From Candidatus Moraniibacteriota bacterium (GTDB lineage: Bacteria; Patescibacteriota; Minisyncoccia; Moranbacterales; UBA11712), in NCBI GenBank assembly GCA_028695025.1, contig JAQVJV010000006.1, positions 1-45,113 on the forward strand: DNA of 45,113 nucleotides. Direction: 5' to 3'. Positions 7,479 to 15,083 of this stretch are shown here, piece by piece; within the stretch, counting starts at the first letter, position 1; every line of letters begins with the position of its first letter. The position numbers and the translations under genes were made by a program. The notes under the pieces were generated by a model that saw nothing but the letters and a program-made list of their open reading frames with translations, did no database searches and was not told the DNA's origin.

Positions 7479-9874
7479 GAAATTTTTCCCACCCTCCCCA
7501 CTTTCCTCAAAAGCTCCCCGTATTTTTTGAGATTCACTTTCGTTTTTAGTTTCAGTGATTCCACCTCGGCGCCGAGCGACAAACCTTTTTTGGTTTTAAA
7601 TTTTCGAATTTCTTCGATTGCCTTCAGCACAGTCGGAAAATCAGATATGTCGGCTGTTTTTTTTCCGCCCGAGGCGAGACCTCGACCCTTTGGGGCGGGG
7701 AGTTTTATTTCATTCGGCCATTGGGAAAGGTGGATGCTTTTCGCGGATTCAAGATTTTTGAAATGGCTGTGGAAAATTTCTTCCGTCACAAATGGCATGA
7801 TCGGCGCGTAGAGCTTCACGATGTTGAAAAACACCGTCGCAAGCGTTTTTCCGGCGATTTTTTTGGATTTTTCATCATCGCCGAAGAAGCGGTATTTCAC
7901 CATCTCGACATAATAATCGGCAAATTTCGACCAAAAAAACTTGTCGATTGATTCTTTGGCGCGCGCGTATTCATATTTTTCAAATGCCGCTGTCACTTCG
8001 ACAATGGTTTTGTTCAGCTCTCCAACAATCCACGCGTCCGCCAGCTCAAGCACGTCAACGCTTTTCAATAGCTCGGCCTTTTCCACATTCATGCCCATGA
8101 ACCGTGCCGCATTCCAAAGTTTGGTAGTGGTTTTGCGGCCGATTTTGATTTCATCGAGACTGAAACGCAAATTCTGCCCAAGCATCGCACCAGTTGCCCA
8201 ATACCTCACCGCATCGGCTCCGTATTCGTCGATTATTTTCTGCGGAGGGATATAATTTCCCAATCGTTTTGAAATTTTTCGACCCTGATCATCGAGTCCG
8301 TGGCCGGAAATCATTGCGTCACGAAAAGGCAATGAGCCGTGGTGGTAGTGCGACTTCACAATCGTATAAAAAAGCCAGGTTCGGATGATTTCATGGGCTT
8401 GCGGTCGCAATGTGTTCGGATACAATTTCTTCTCGACATTTTTTTCGGAAACCAATTTTGAGCCAATCACCGGGGTGAGGGACGATGTTTGCCAAGTGTC
8501 TAAAACATCCATTTCGGGAACAAATTTCTTCGATCCGCACTTGGGACAGGATTTTATTTTCGGCTTTTCTTCCATCGGATCAACTGGCAGATCCTTTTCT
8601 TCCGGCAATATTACCCCGCCGCATTTTTCGCAATACCAAACCGGAAACGGCACGCCGTAGTATCTTTGCCGTGAAATGCACCAGTCCCACTTGAGGTTTT
8701 TCACCCAGGAGTCGTATATTTTTTTCATCGAAGCCGGATACCATTTGAGCTCGCTTCCCCGCTTCAAAAACTCTTTCTTTTTGTCCAAGAGTCTAATAAA
8801 CCATTGTTCTGATTCGATGTATTCCACATCTGTTCCGCAACGCTCGTGGGTATAAACCGAATGTTTGATCGGCTCAATTTTCTGAACCGCACCGGCTTCT
8901 TGGAGATCTTTCACGATCTGCTTGCGAACTTCCAGCACTTTCATTCCTTCATACTTTCCGCCAACAGCAGAAAATCGGCCATTGGAAAGCACCAGTTCTG
9001 TCGGATCGGCTTCCGGATGGCGGGAAAGCCATTCAATGCATTCCCCGCCTCCATAGGAGCAATAATAAACCGCTCCGCTTCCATATTTCATGTCGGTTGC
9101 CTCGTCGGGAGTGAGAGTGACGGCTTTTTTGGTAAGCGGCATGATGATTTTTTTGCCGATCAGTTTTTTGTAACGCTTGTCATCGGGATGCGCTGAAATC
9201 CCCATCACTGCCGGCAAAAGCTCGGGACGCGTGGTCGAAAAAACAATCTCCTCTCCGGTCTCGGCTTTTGCTTTGATATAGACCAGATTGCTCTCTTTTT
9301 CCTCCGCCTCGAGATCAGCTTGAGCGATCGCTGTCTGGCAAGTGGTGCACCAAAGGATCGGTTTTTTCGCTTTGTATACAAGATTTTTTTTATATAAATC
9401 CAAAAACGACCATTGGGAAATTTTGCGGCAGTGATCATTGATTGTGCTGTAAGTTTTTGACCAGTCAACTGAAATTCCGAGAAGCGTCCACAGGTCCTTA
9501 TAATTTTTGGCGCCTTTTTCGGTTTCTTCAAGGCAGAGCTTGATAAATTCCGAGCGGGTGATTTTTGATTTGTTGATTTTATATTTTTTCTCCACATATC
9601 TTTCCGTCGGCAAACCATTGTCATCAAATCCCATCGGATAGAAAACATTATACCCTTGCATCCGCTTGAAACGCACCACGAACTCGGCTTGGGCGTAACT
9701 CATCACGTGGCCGGCATGGAGATGTTCCGCGGAAACATACGGCGGCGGCGTATCCACGGAAAAAACCTTCCCTTTCTTTTTGGGATTGAATTTATATATT
9801 CCGTTTTTCTCCCAAAATTCCCGCCACTTCGGCTCAATTTCGGAAGGATTATAACGTTTTGATATTTCTTTCAT
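7475..9874 (-). CDS. valS: Valyl-tRNA synthetase, compact form
   Basis: Charges tRNA-Val. Class I signatures are clear: HLHAGH (residues 51-56) as the HIGH box after DTPPPYVSA, and KISKR near 533 as the KMSKS loop. A CP1 editing region and a Cys4 zinc ribbon (C-x-x-CG ... C-x-x-CG, about 413-450) are present. At 799 residues it is shorter than typical bacterial ValRS (about 880-950) and lacks the long C-terminal coiled-coil arm. Overall it resembles the archaeal/rickettsial-like ValRS type more than the E. coli type (judged by eye). A GC-rich palindrome is inserted in frame near residues 725-737. It lies 10 nt after the NUDIX gene and overlaps ispH by 4 nt. Confidence 0.95.
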   Translation of the reverse strand: MKEISKRYNPSEIEPKWREFWEKNGIYKFNPKKKGKVFSVDTPPPYVSAEHLHAGHVMSYAQAEFVVRFKRMQGYNVFYPMGFDDNGLPTERYVEKKYKINKSKITRSEFIKLCLEETEKGAKNYKDLWTLLGISVDWSKTYSTINDHCRKISQWSFLDLYKKNLVYKAKKPILWCTTCQTAIAQADLEAEEKESNLVYIKAKAETGEEIVFSTTRPELLPAVMGISAHPDDKRYKKLIGKKIIMPLTKKAVTLTPDEATDMKYGSGAVYYCSYGGGECIEWLSRHPEADPTELVLSNGRFSAVGGKYEGMKVLEVRKQIVKDLQEAGAVQKIEPIKHSVYTHERCGTDVEYIESEQWFIRLLDKKKEFLKRGSELKWYPASMKKIYDSWVKNLKWDWCISRQRYYGVPFPVWYCEKCGGVILPEEKDLPVDPMEEKPKIKSCPKCGSKKFVPEMDVLDTWQTSSLTPVIGSKLVSEKNVEKKLYPNTLRPQAHEIIRTWLFYTIVKSHYHHGSLPFRDAMISGHGLDDQGRKISKRLGNYIPPQKIIDEYGADAVRYWATGAMLGQNLRFSLDEIKIGRKTTTKLWNAARFMGMNVEKAELLKSVDVLELADAWIVGELNKTIVEVTAAFEKYEYARAKESIDKFFWSKFADYYVEMVKYRFFGDDEKSKKIAGKTLATVFFNIVKLYAPIMPFVTEEIFHSHFKNLESAKSIHLSQWPNEIKLPAPKGRGLASGGKKTADISDFPTVLKAIEEIRKFKTKKGLSLGAEVESLKLKTKVNLKKYGELLRKVGRVGKIS
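7665..7698. repeat. Palindromic element inside valS
   Basis: An outer stem CCGCCC/GGGCGG encloses an inner hairpin GAGG-CGAGA-CCTC. It is translated in frame as part of an APKGRGLASGG segment in the anticodon-domain region of ValRS. The GC content is well above the flanking coding sequence. Confidence 0.55.
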
Positions 9875-9884
9875 AGATGATTTA

Positions 9885-10358
9885 CTATATTACCTCTATC
9901 TCGTGCCGGATTACCTTCTCATTCCCGTCGAACAAAAAATTTCCTTCGAATTTCTTGCCTTCAAGGAACAAAAGATACCAAATCCGGTCGTCGTCCCACA
10001 TTTTGTCCCAGGGCAAATCGCTAACGCCAAACCACTGCGGTTTCATTTCTTCAGTTTCCACTGGTTCACCTATATATTCTTCAATCAAAAACAAATTCAC
10101 TTCATAGACTTGATCCGGAATTTCGGAAAATTCAAAATACATCACGCCCCGGTTTTCGAACTTCGTCGGCGTGATTCCGCATTCTTCCTGCATTTCACGC
10201 ACAACATTTTCTTCAAGCGTCTCTCCTTTTTCAACTTTTCCGCCATATCCGTTCCAGCGACCCTCGCCAAAACCCCGCTTCTTGAGGCCAAGGAGTATTT
10301 TCGGATGCTTGTACGCTAAGCAAAGCGTAGTTATTTTAGTTGGGGTTGGATGTTGCAT
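9885..10358 (-). CDS. NUDIX hydrolase, MutT/MTH1-like
   Basis: A 157-residue nucleotide-pyrophosphatase. The complete Nudix box GX5EX7REUXEEXGU is present from G40 to I62 (G40, E46, R54, E55, E58, E59, G61). It is preceded by GEGRWNGYGG, a pattern characteristic of MTH1/NUDT1-type enzymes that clear oxidised purine nucleotides. The ATG directly abuts the pheT stop (10358/10359), so it is co-transcribed and probably translationally coupled with pheT. The 8-oxo-dGTP or other oxidised-purine substrate is inferred from family resemblance. Confidence 0.9.
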   Translation of the reverse strand: MQHPTPTKITTLCLAYKHPKILLGLKKRGFGEGRWNGYGGKVEKGETLEENVVREMQEECGITPTKFENRGVMYFEFSEIPDQVYEVNLFLIEEYIGEPVETEEMKPQWFGVSDLPWDKMWDDDRIWYLLFLEGKKFEGNFLFDGNEKVIRHEIEVI

Positions 10359-12728
10359 CTATTTTCTCACCTTCACTTTCAAATTTTTTTCCAAATTACT
10401 AATGATTTTTCCCATCACCGCATCAATTTCTTCAGAAGTGAGCGTTTTTTCGTTCGAACCGATTTCCGCCCGAACGGCGAGACTTTTCTCGCCATCTTTT
10501 TCAAAAAGGTCGAACAACTCGACTCCCAAAACCAACTCCCCGCCGGATTTTTCAACTTCTTTTTCGATATCGGCGTAAACTATGTCACCGCCAACAAACA
10601 TCGAGATATCGCGCTTGACTGAAGGAAATTTGGAAATCGATCGGAATTGCCTTTCTTTTGCCAAGAAGGCGTTAAATAAGTTATCAACACTCACGCCAAA
10701 CAAAGCCACGCGAGAGTTAATTCCGTATTGTTTTGCCGTCAATGGATTTATTTCCCCAATTTTTCCAATTTTTATGTCTTTTATCCAAATTTCAGCCACT
10801 CTTCCAGGATGCCAAACGGAATATTTTCTCTTATGTCTCTTGTATTCGGCTTTTATCCTAAAAGATCTGCATAAGGCTTCAAAGGAGCCTTTTAGCTCAA
10901 AAAACGGAGAATTTATTCTACTATTTGCATATGCTCCGGAAAAAACCGTATATTCATCCGGATTTATTTTTCCAATATCGCGATATTTCCGTCCGATTTC
11001 AAAAATTTTTATCTCGTCGAAATGCTTTTGGTTTATATTTATATTTTTAAGCAATCCGGGAATCATTGAGCGGCGCAAATACTGCTGGTCCGGATTCATG
11101 GGATTGGCCACTTCATAATGTCCCGCGATGCCCAGCCCGCATTTTTCGATGTCGCTCGCCGAATAGAAAGAATAATTGAGCATTTCTGAAAATCCCAGTC
11201 CGACCAGCAAATCTTTCAGTTTGTTTTCGAAAATTCGCTTTTCGTTGGGCGTCGGGGCGGTGAGTTCCGTCCGCGGCGCTTGAGCGGGAATATTTTCATA
11301 GCCGTAAATTCGCCCGATTTCCTCGATCAAATCCTCTTGGGTTTTGAGATCGATCCGGCCGGTCGGAATCTCCACCTCACGCTTGGAAACTAAGTTTCCA
11401 AGTACCTTCATCCCGAGATTCTCCAGGATATTTTTGATTTTCTTTTCCGGAATATTTTCGCCGAGAAGGCTTTTCGCATAGTCCGGATCCAGCTTGATTT
11501 TCCAAGGCTTGACTTTCGCCGGATAAACATCTTTATACGCCGAAACTTTCACATTCTTTCCGCCGTATTTTTCAATCAGCTCAATTGCCCGCGCGGCGCC
11601 GACTTCCGCAAGATTCGGATCAACTTCCCGCTCAAAGCGATATGACGACTCGGAGTTGAGTCCCGGCCTTGCCCGTGTTTTCCGGATCATTGTCGGATTG
11701 AAATTGGCCGATTCCAAAACAATCGACGTGGTTTCATCGCTTATGCCGGAATTTTCTCCACCCATCACTCCCGCAAGAGCCAAGGCTTTTTCGGGGCTAG
11801 CTATCACAATATCATTTTCATTGAGCACATATTCTTTTTCATCAAGCAATTTGATTTTCTCATTCTTCTTTGCTTTTCTGACCTGAATATTAATCCTTGA
11901 TTTTTGATCACTAATTGCCGACGCATCGAATGAATGCAAAGGCTGGCCGGTTTCAAGCATGACATAATTAGTAATGTCGACAATATTATTGATCGGACGG
12001 ATTCCGCAAGTTTTGAGCCGCGCTTCGATCCAAGTTGGTGACGGCATAACCTCAATACCTTCCATCTTCACTCCAATATATCTCGGGCAAATTTTCTTGT
12101 CACTTATCTCAATAGATAAGTTTCCAACAATCTTCCCTCTTTTATGAAGAGGGATTGAGGGAAATTTTATTTTCCTCCCCTCAATCGCGCAGATTTCCCG
12201 CGCCATGCCTATGTGCGAAAGCGCGTCGTGCGCCCGGTTCGGCAGAATGTCAAATTGCAACTGGACATCGTCAAAGCCGAGATATTTCGCCAAATTTTCC
12301 CCGACTTTGGCATCGCTCTCGAGAATCATGATCCCCGCGTGATCTTCGCCAATCCCCAAATCTTTTTCACTGCAAAGCATTCCTTGCGATTTTGCGCCCC
12401 GAATTTCAGCTTCTTTGATTTGGATACCGGATAGGAGACATGCACCATCGAGAGCCGCCGGAACTTTTTGGCCGGGAGCGATATTCGGCGCTCCGCAGAC
12501 AATATCCAAAATTTTTGAACCGATATTCACCTTTGCGAGCTGTAAACGGTCGGCATTCGGATGTTTTTCCACTTTTTCAATTCGGCCGACAACCACATTT
12601 TCAAGCCCGCGCGACATCGGCTCCGTTTCTTCCAGTTCAAAAGCCCGCCGCGTCACAAGATCCGCCAGCTTTTTTGGTGCCAGTTTTGTTTTTGATAGCT
12701 CTTTTAGCCAGTTATATGAGTATTTCAT
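10359..12728 (-). CDS. pheT: Phenylalanyl-tRNA synthetase beta subunit
   Basis: The large subunit of the alpha2-beta2 PheRS; it carries the editing site and the tRNA-binding elements. The 789 residues show the usual order: an N-terminal MKYSYNWLKEL start, an EMAP-like tRNA-binding domain (about 40-150, with VEKHPNADRL and DIVCGAPN), B3/B4 editing region (VDITNYVMLETGQPLH, then a GGENSGIS motif), B5 domain (about 400-480), a catalytic-like core (LRRSMIPGLL), and the C-terminal ferredoxin-fold anticodon domain (FPSVKRDISM). Length matches bacterial PheT. It starts 14 nt after pheS. Confidence 0.96.
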   Translation of the reverse strand: MKYSYNWLKELSKTKLAPKKLADLVTRRAFELEETEPMSRGLENVVVGRIEKVEKHPNADRLQLAKVNIGSKILDIVCGAPNIAPGQKVPAALDGACLLSGIQIKEAEIRGAKSQGMLCSEKDLGIGEDHAGIMILESDAKVGENLAKYLGFDDVQLQFDILPNRAHDALSHIGMAREICAIEGRKIKFPSIPLHKRGKIVGNLSIEISDKKICPRYIGVKMEGIEVMPSPTWIEARLKTCGIRPINNIVDITNYVMLETGQPLHSFDASAISDQKSRINIQVRKAKKNEKIKLLDEKEYVLNENDIVIASPEKALALAGVMGGENSGISDETTSIVLESANFNPTMIRKTRARPGLNSESSYRFEREVDPNLAEVGAARAIELIEKYGGKNVKVSAYKDVYPAKVKPWKIKLDPDYAKSLLGENIPEKKIKNILENLGMKVLGNLVSKREVEIPTGRIDLKTQEDLIEEIGRIYGYENIPAQAPRTELTAPTPNEKRIFENKLKDLLVGLGFSEMLNYSFYSASDIEKCGLGIAGHYEVANPMNPDQQYLRRSMIPGLLKNININQKHFDEIKIFEIGRKYRDIGKINPDEYTVFSGAYANSRINSPFFELKGSFEALCRSFRIKAEYKRHKRKYSVWHPGRVAEIWIKDIKIGKIGEINPLTAKQYGINSRVALFGVSVDNLFNAFLAKERQFRSISKFPSVKRDISMFVGGDIVYADIEKEVEKSGGELVLGVELFDLFEKDGEKSLAVRAEIGSNEKTLTSEEIDAVMGKIISNLEKNLKVKVRK

Positions 12729-12742
12729 GTCTTAAAAAAGTG

Positions 12743-13765
12743 CTAGAATTGTTTGATAAATCTCAAATCTCCACTCTCAATCCAACGGATATCATCGATT
12801 TTGTATTTCATCATAGCAAGGCGCTCAAGGCCAAAACCCCAAGCGAATCCTTGATACTTGTTCTTTGGATATCCCGCCGCCGCAAAAACATTCTGATTGA
12901 CCATTCCGGCACCGCCAATTTCAATCCAACCCGCTTGTTTGCAAGTTCGACAACCTTTTCCGCCACAAATTGAACAACTGATATCAAATTCAAAACTTGG
13001 CTCGGTGAACGGAAAAAAGCTGGGCCGCAAACGGATTTGCGTTTCTTTTCCAAAGAAAATCGTGAAGAATTGTTGGGCGATATATTTAAAATTCCCAACA
13101 CTTATATCATCGCCGACCATTAAAGCCTCAAATTGATGAAGTGTATGCTCATGTTTGGCGTCCGTTGCTTCATTTCGAAAAACCCGTCCAGGAGCGACAA
13201 TTCGCAAGGGTGGTTTGTGTTTTTCCATATAGCGAATTTGCACTGGCGAGGTATGGGTACGCAAAACCAAGCTTTCTTTCTTGGATTTCACCCAAAAAGT
13301 ATCCTGCATATCACGCGCCGGGTGGTCTTTCGGAAAATTCAAAGCGTCAAAATTATAACGCTCAAGCTCCACTTCCGGTCCGTCGGCAATTTCAAAACCC
13401 ATGGAAGTGAATATTTTTTCAATATCCCGCTGAACCAAAGTGATCGGGTTCAAGTGTCCAAGCTCTTGCTTTTTTCCCGGCAAGGTGACGTCAATCGCCT
13501 CTTTTTCCCAATCGACTTTTTCAGACATTTCCCGGCCGTGTTTTGCAATTGCATTCTCAATTTCCATCCGGATCCTGTTGGCCAGCGCCCCGACGGTTTT
13601 TCTTTTTTTTTCATCCAAATTCTTGAGATTTTTGAGGATTTCCGTGAGCTTTCCTTTGCGGCCGAGATATTTCACTTTGACATCATAAAGCATCTGCTCC
13701 GAAGCAGTTTTTTCGATTTCTGCAAAACTCTTGGTTTTGATTTCGGCAATTTTTTCTTTCAACAT
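12743..13765 (-). CDS. pheS: Phenylalanyl-tRNA synthetase alpha subunit
   Basis: The catalytic subunit of PheRS. It has 340 residues with an N-terminal coiled coil (about 1-95) that binds tRNA-Phe. The class II core follows, with HLNPIT, GFEIADGPEVE, FPKDHPARDMQDTFW, LRTHTSPVQIRYM, GRVFRNEATDAKHEHTLHQFEAL and the final AWGFGLERLAMM motif 3. All expected blocks are present and length is normal. It is the first gene of the pheS-pheT-NUDIX-valS-ispH run. The upstream 100 nt are AT-rich and give a short leader. Confidence 0.96.
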   Translation of the reverse strand: MLKEKIAEIKTKSFAEIEKTASEQMLYDVKVKYLGRKGKLTEILKNLKNLDEKKRKTVGALANRIRMEIENAIAKHGREMSEKVDWEKEAIDVTLPGKKQELGHLNPITLVQRDIEKIFTSMGFEIADGPEVELERYNFDALNFPKDHPARDMQDTFWVKSKKESLVLRTHTSPVQIRYMEKHKPPLRIVAPGRVFRNEATDAKHEHTLHQFEALMVGDDISVGNFKYIAQQFFTIFFGKETQIRLRPSFFPFTEPSFEFDISCSICGGKGCRTCKQAGWIEIGGAGMVNQNVFAAAGYPKNKYQGFAWGFGLERLAMMKYKIDDIRWIESGDLRFIKQF

Positions 13766-13894
13766 ACGCTATAAATATAAGATAAAAACTGCAAAAAGTC
13801 CAGAATGCGCTATGATAAGGTTTTTAATGATGTATCTCGGAAACGCACAAAAGACGCGTTTAGCCGCATCTTTTAAGTTTATCATTACTCAATC

Positions 13895-13937
13895 CCTTTA
13901 ATAAAGAACAAAAGCTGGCTCCCTCGAAACCAGTTTT
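13895..13937 (-). terminator. Possible terminator after tRNA-Tyr
   Basis: An 8-bp stem pairs 13911-13918 with 13930-13937, followed on the minus strand by TTTTGTTCTTTATT. It is placed just after the tRNA-Tyr 3' end. Confidence 0.45.
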
Positions 13938-13946
13938 TGCAAAATG

Positions 13947-14029
13947 TGGGTGCGGCAGGACTCGAACCTGCGAAGCCCGGAGGGCGCCAAATTTACAGTC
14001 TGGAGCAATTGCCGCTATGCGACGCACCC
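13947..14029 (-). tRNA. tRNA-Tyr (GTA)
   Basis: A complete class II cloverleaf: acceptor GGGTGCG/CGCACCC, 3-bp D stem GCA/TGC with loop TAGCGGCAAT, anticodon stem CCAGA/TTTGG with loop CTGTAAA (anticodon GTA), long variable arm GCCC-TCC-GGGC, T arm GCAGG-TTCGAGT-CCTGC and discriminator A at 13947. CCA is not encoded. Its first 37 nt also encode the last residues and stop codon of the homing endonuclease gene. A diverged second copy of its first 24 nt lies on the far side of that gene. Confidence 0.95.
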
Positions 14030-14808
14030 ATGTTAATAAACTCCAAGAAGCGTTGTTCATGCTTCTTATTGCCAAATCCGATTACTTTATGATATTGAAC
14101 TAGATCTTTTTTCTTTGTTAAGTATATATTTTTATCATTGCTTATTTTCGAAGGTGAAAATCCCATTAACACTAACATCTTATGCGTTGAATTCAACAGA
14201 GGCCTGGATTTATTACAAAAAGACAGCTGTGTTCCAAATCTCAATTTATACACTGAACCGTCAGTATCAAAAAATCCTCTTAGGGCTTTTTTAATAAATT
14301 CGCGGCGATCGAATATCCATTTAGGGAAATCAACTTGATACTTAACTTTATTGGAAACCATCCCCATTGAAAATAACCACCTGACAAGCCTGACAGAACC
14401 TAGATAAACCACGATATCACCTCTTTTAGTATACGCTTTTTTGGGACGAACATTGAATAGTTTTTCCATTAAATCAACCACATAATCAACGAATTGCTCC
14501 TCTTTTTTCCCTAACGTTACTGTTATTTGCGATGTCGTTATATGACCATCACCCAGGATAATACCCATAAATTCGGCAAGATTGGCTGAAAATCCGGGAA
14601 TTTTCACATCTGTTCTGATATTATTGAATCCCTTTTTTGCTGATCGATTTATTGGAATCTTCAATCTGATCAACCTGTCATATACCGTACTCTCGTTTAT
14701 TTTGAGAATTGTTGCAATATCTCCAATTGATTTATTCTGTCCGACATAAAGTTCGCGCAGTTCCTTTTTTTTAACTTGCTCCTCGATTTTCGTCCACTTC
14801 GTAGCCAT
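13993..14808 (-). CDS. LAGLIDADG homing endonuclease running into tRNA-Tyr
   Basis: A 271-residue protein with two LAGLIDADG-type helices: LAEFMGIILGDGH (about 80-92) and FIKKALRGFFDTDGS (about 168-182). The acidic Gly-Asp-Gly and Thr-Asp-Gly positions that bind the catalytic metal are conserved. An N-terminal helix-turn-helix segment (about 15-50, SIGDIATILKINESTVYDRL) precedes them. The last 12 codons and the TAA stop lie inside tRNA-Tyr, and the stop overlaps anticodon-loop positions 35-37. A TTGACA/TAGATT promoter sits about 7 nt upstream of the ATG, so the mRNA may be leaderless. No group I or II intron core or intein motif is visible around it, so it appears free-standing. Target site unknown, presumably tRNA-Tyr. 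Confidence 0.87.
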   Translation of the reverse strand: MATKWTKIEEQVKKKELRELYVGQNKSIGDIATILKINESTVYDRLIRLKIPINRSAKKGFNNIRTDVKIPGFSANLAEFMGIILGDGHITTSQITVTLGKKEEQFVDYVVDLMEKLFNVRPKKAYTKRGDIVVYLGSVRLVRWLFSMGMVSNKVKYQVDFPKWIFDRREFIKKALRGFFDTDGSVYKLRFGTQLSFCNKSRPLLNSTHKMLVLMGFSPSKISNDKNIYLTKKKDLVQYHKVIGFGNKKHEQRFLEFINMGASHSGNCSRL

Positions 14809-14814
14809 GTCCTT

Positions 14815-14843
14815 AATCTATCCAAATAACATCCGTTTGTCAA
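14815..14843 (-). promoter_or_regulatory. Promoter of the homing endonuclease gene
   Basis: -35 TTGACA (14838-14843), 17-bp spacer, -10 TAGATT (14815-14820). The predicted start falls at or next to the ATG at 14808. Confidence 0.55.
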
Positions 14844-14850
14844 ATTATTA

Positions 14851-14874
14851 AATTGACCGCTCTGCCACCTACCC
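14851..14874 (-). pseudogene. tRNA-Tyr 5' fragment
   Basis: These 24 nt match the first 24 nt of the intact tRNA-Tyr with five differences including a 1-nt indel (GGGTAGGTGGCAGAGCGG versus GGGTGCGTCGCATAGCGG, then a shared CAATT end). Homology ends abruptly after CAATT. There is no 3' half nearby, and its acceptor strand would mispair with the intact 3' strand at two positions. It is best read as the displaced original 5' end left by insertion of the endonuclease gene. Confidence 0.6.
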
Positions 14875-14892
14875 AACTTATATTCAATTGTG

Positions 14893-14992
14893 AGCCGTCC
14901 ATCAGAGTCGAACTGATAACCTACTGTTTACAAAACAGTTGCTCCCCGCCCGTACCGAACGGCACGTTCGGGCGGGTGCCATTGAGCCCATG
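14893..14992 (-). pseudogene. Broken second tRNA-Thr (TGT) with palindrome in D loop
   Basis: The 3' two-thirds of a tRNA is intact: anticodon stem-loop ACTGT-TTTGTAA-ACAGT (anticodon TGT), T arm ATCAG-TTCGACT-CTGAT, acceptor 3' strand GGACGGC. D-stem halves GCTC and GAGC are present but separated by the normal loop plus a 32-nt GC-rich palindrome. The 5' acceptor strand expected to be GCCGTCC is missing; the D arm follows the upstream tRNA-Thr almost directly. It reads the same codon as its intact neighbour, so loss would be tolerated. A non-canonical functional fold cannot be excluded. Confidence 0.65.
14945..14976. repeat. GC-rich palindromic insert in the tRNA pseudogene
   Basis: Stem CCCGC/GCGGG plus CCGAACG/CGTTCGG around a 3-nt loop, with a 5-nt bulge. 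It interrupts the D loop of the second tRNA-Thr. Confidence 0.65.
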
Positions 14993-15065
14993 AGCCGAAG
15001 GTGGGAGTCGAACCCACGGCCAACGGTTTACAAAACCGTTGCTCTGGCCACTGAGCTACTTCGGC
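14993..15065 (-). tRNA. tRNA-Thr (TGT)
   Basis: A 73-nt canonical cloverleaf: acceptor GCCGAAG/CTTCGGC, D stem GCTC/GAGC, anticodon arm ACGGT-TTTGTAA-ACCGT (anticodon TGT), T arm GTGGG-TTCGACT-CCCAC, discriminator T, no encoded CCA. It lies 18 nt after the TPR gene, so it may be processed from the rpsB-tsf transcript. Confidence 0.95.
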
Positions 15066-15083
15066 GATTTTTTTTTATTTCAT

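Noticed and set aside
13860-14075. 71-aa minus-strand frame across tRNA-Tyr
   Set aside because: It is a translation of the tRNA and its flanks in another frame, with no protein signal.
13947-14874. A tRNA-Tyr gene split by an intron containing the endonuclease
   Set aside because: The downstream tRNA-Tyr is complete and its own 5' half pairs perfectly. The upstream fragment mispairs with the 3' acceptor, and no intron core is visible in the 40 nt before the ORF.
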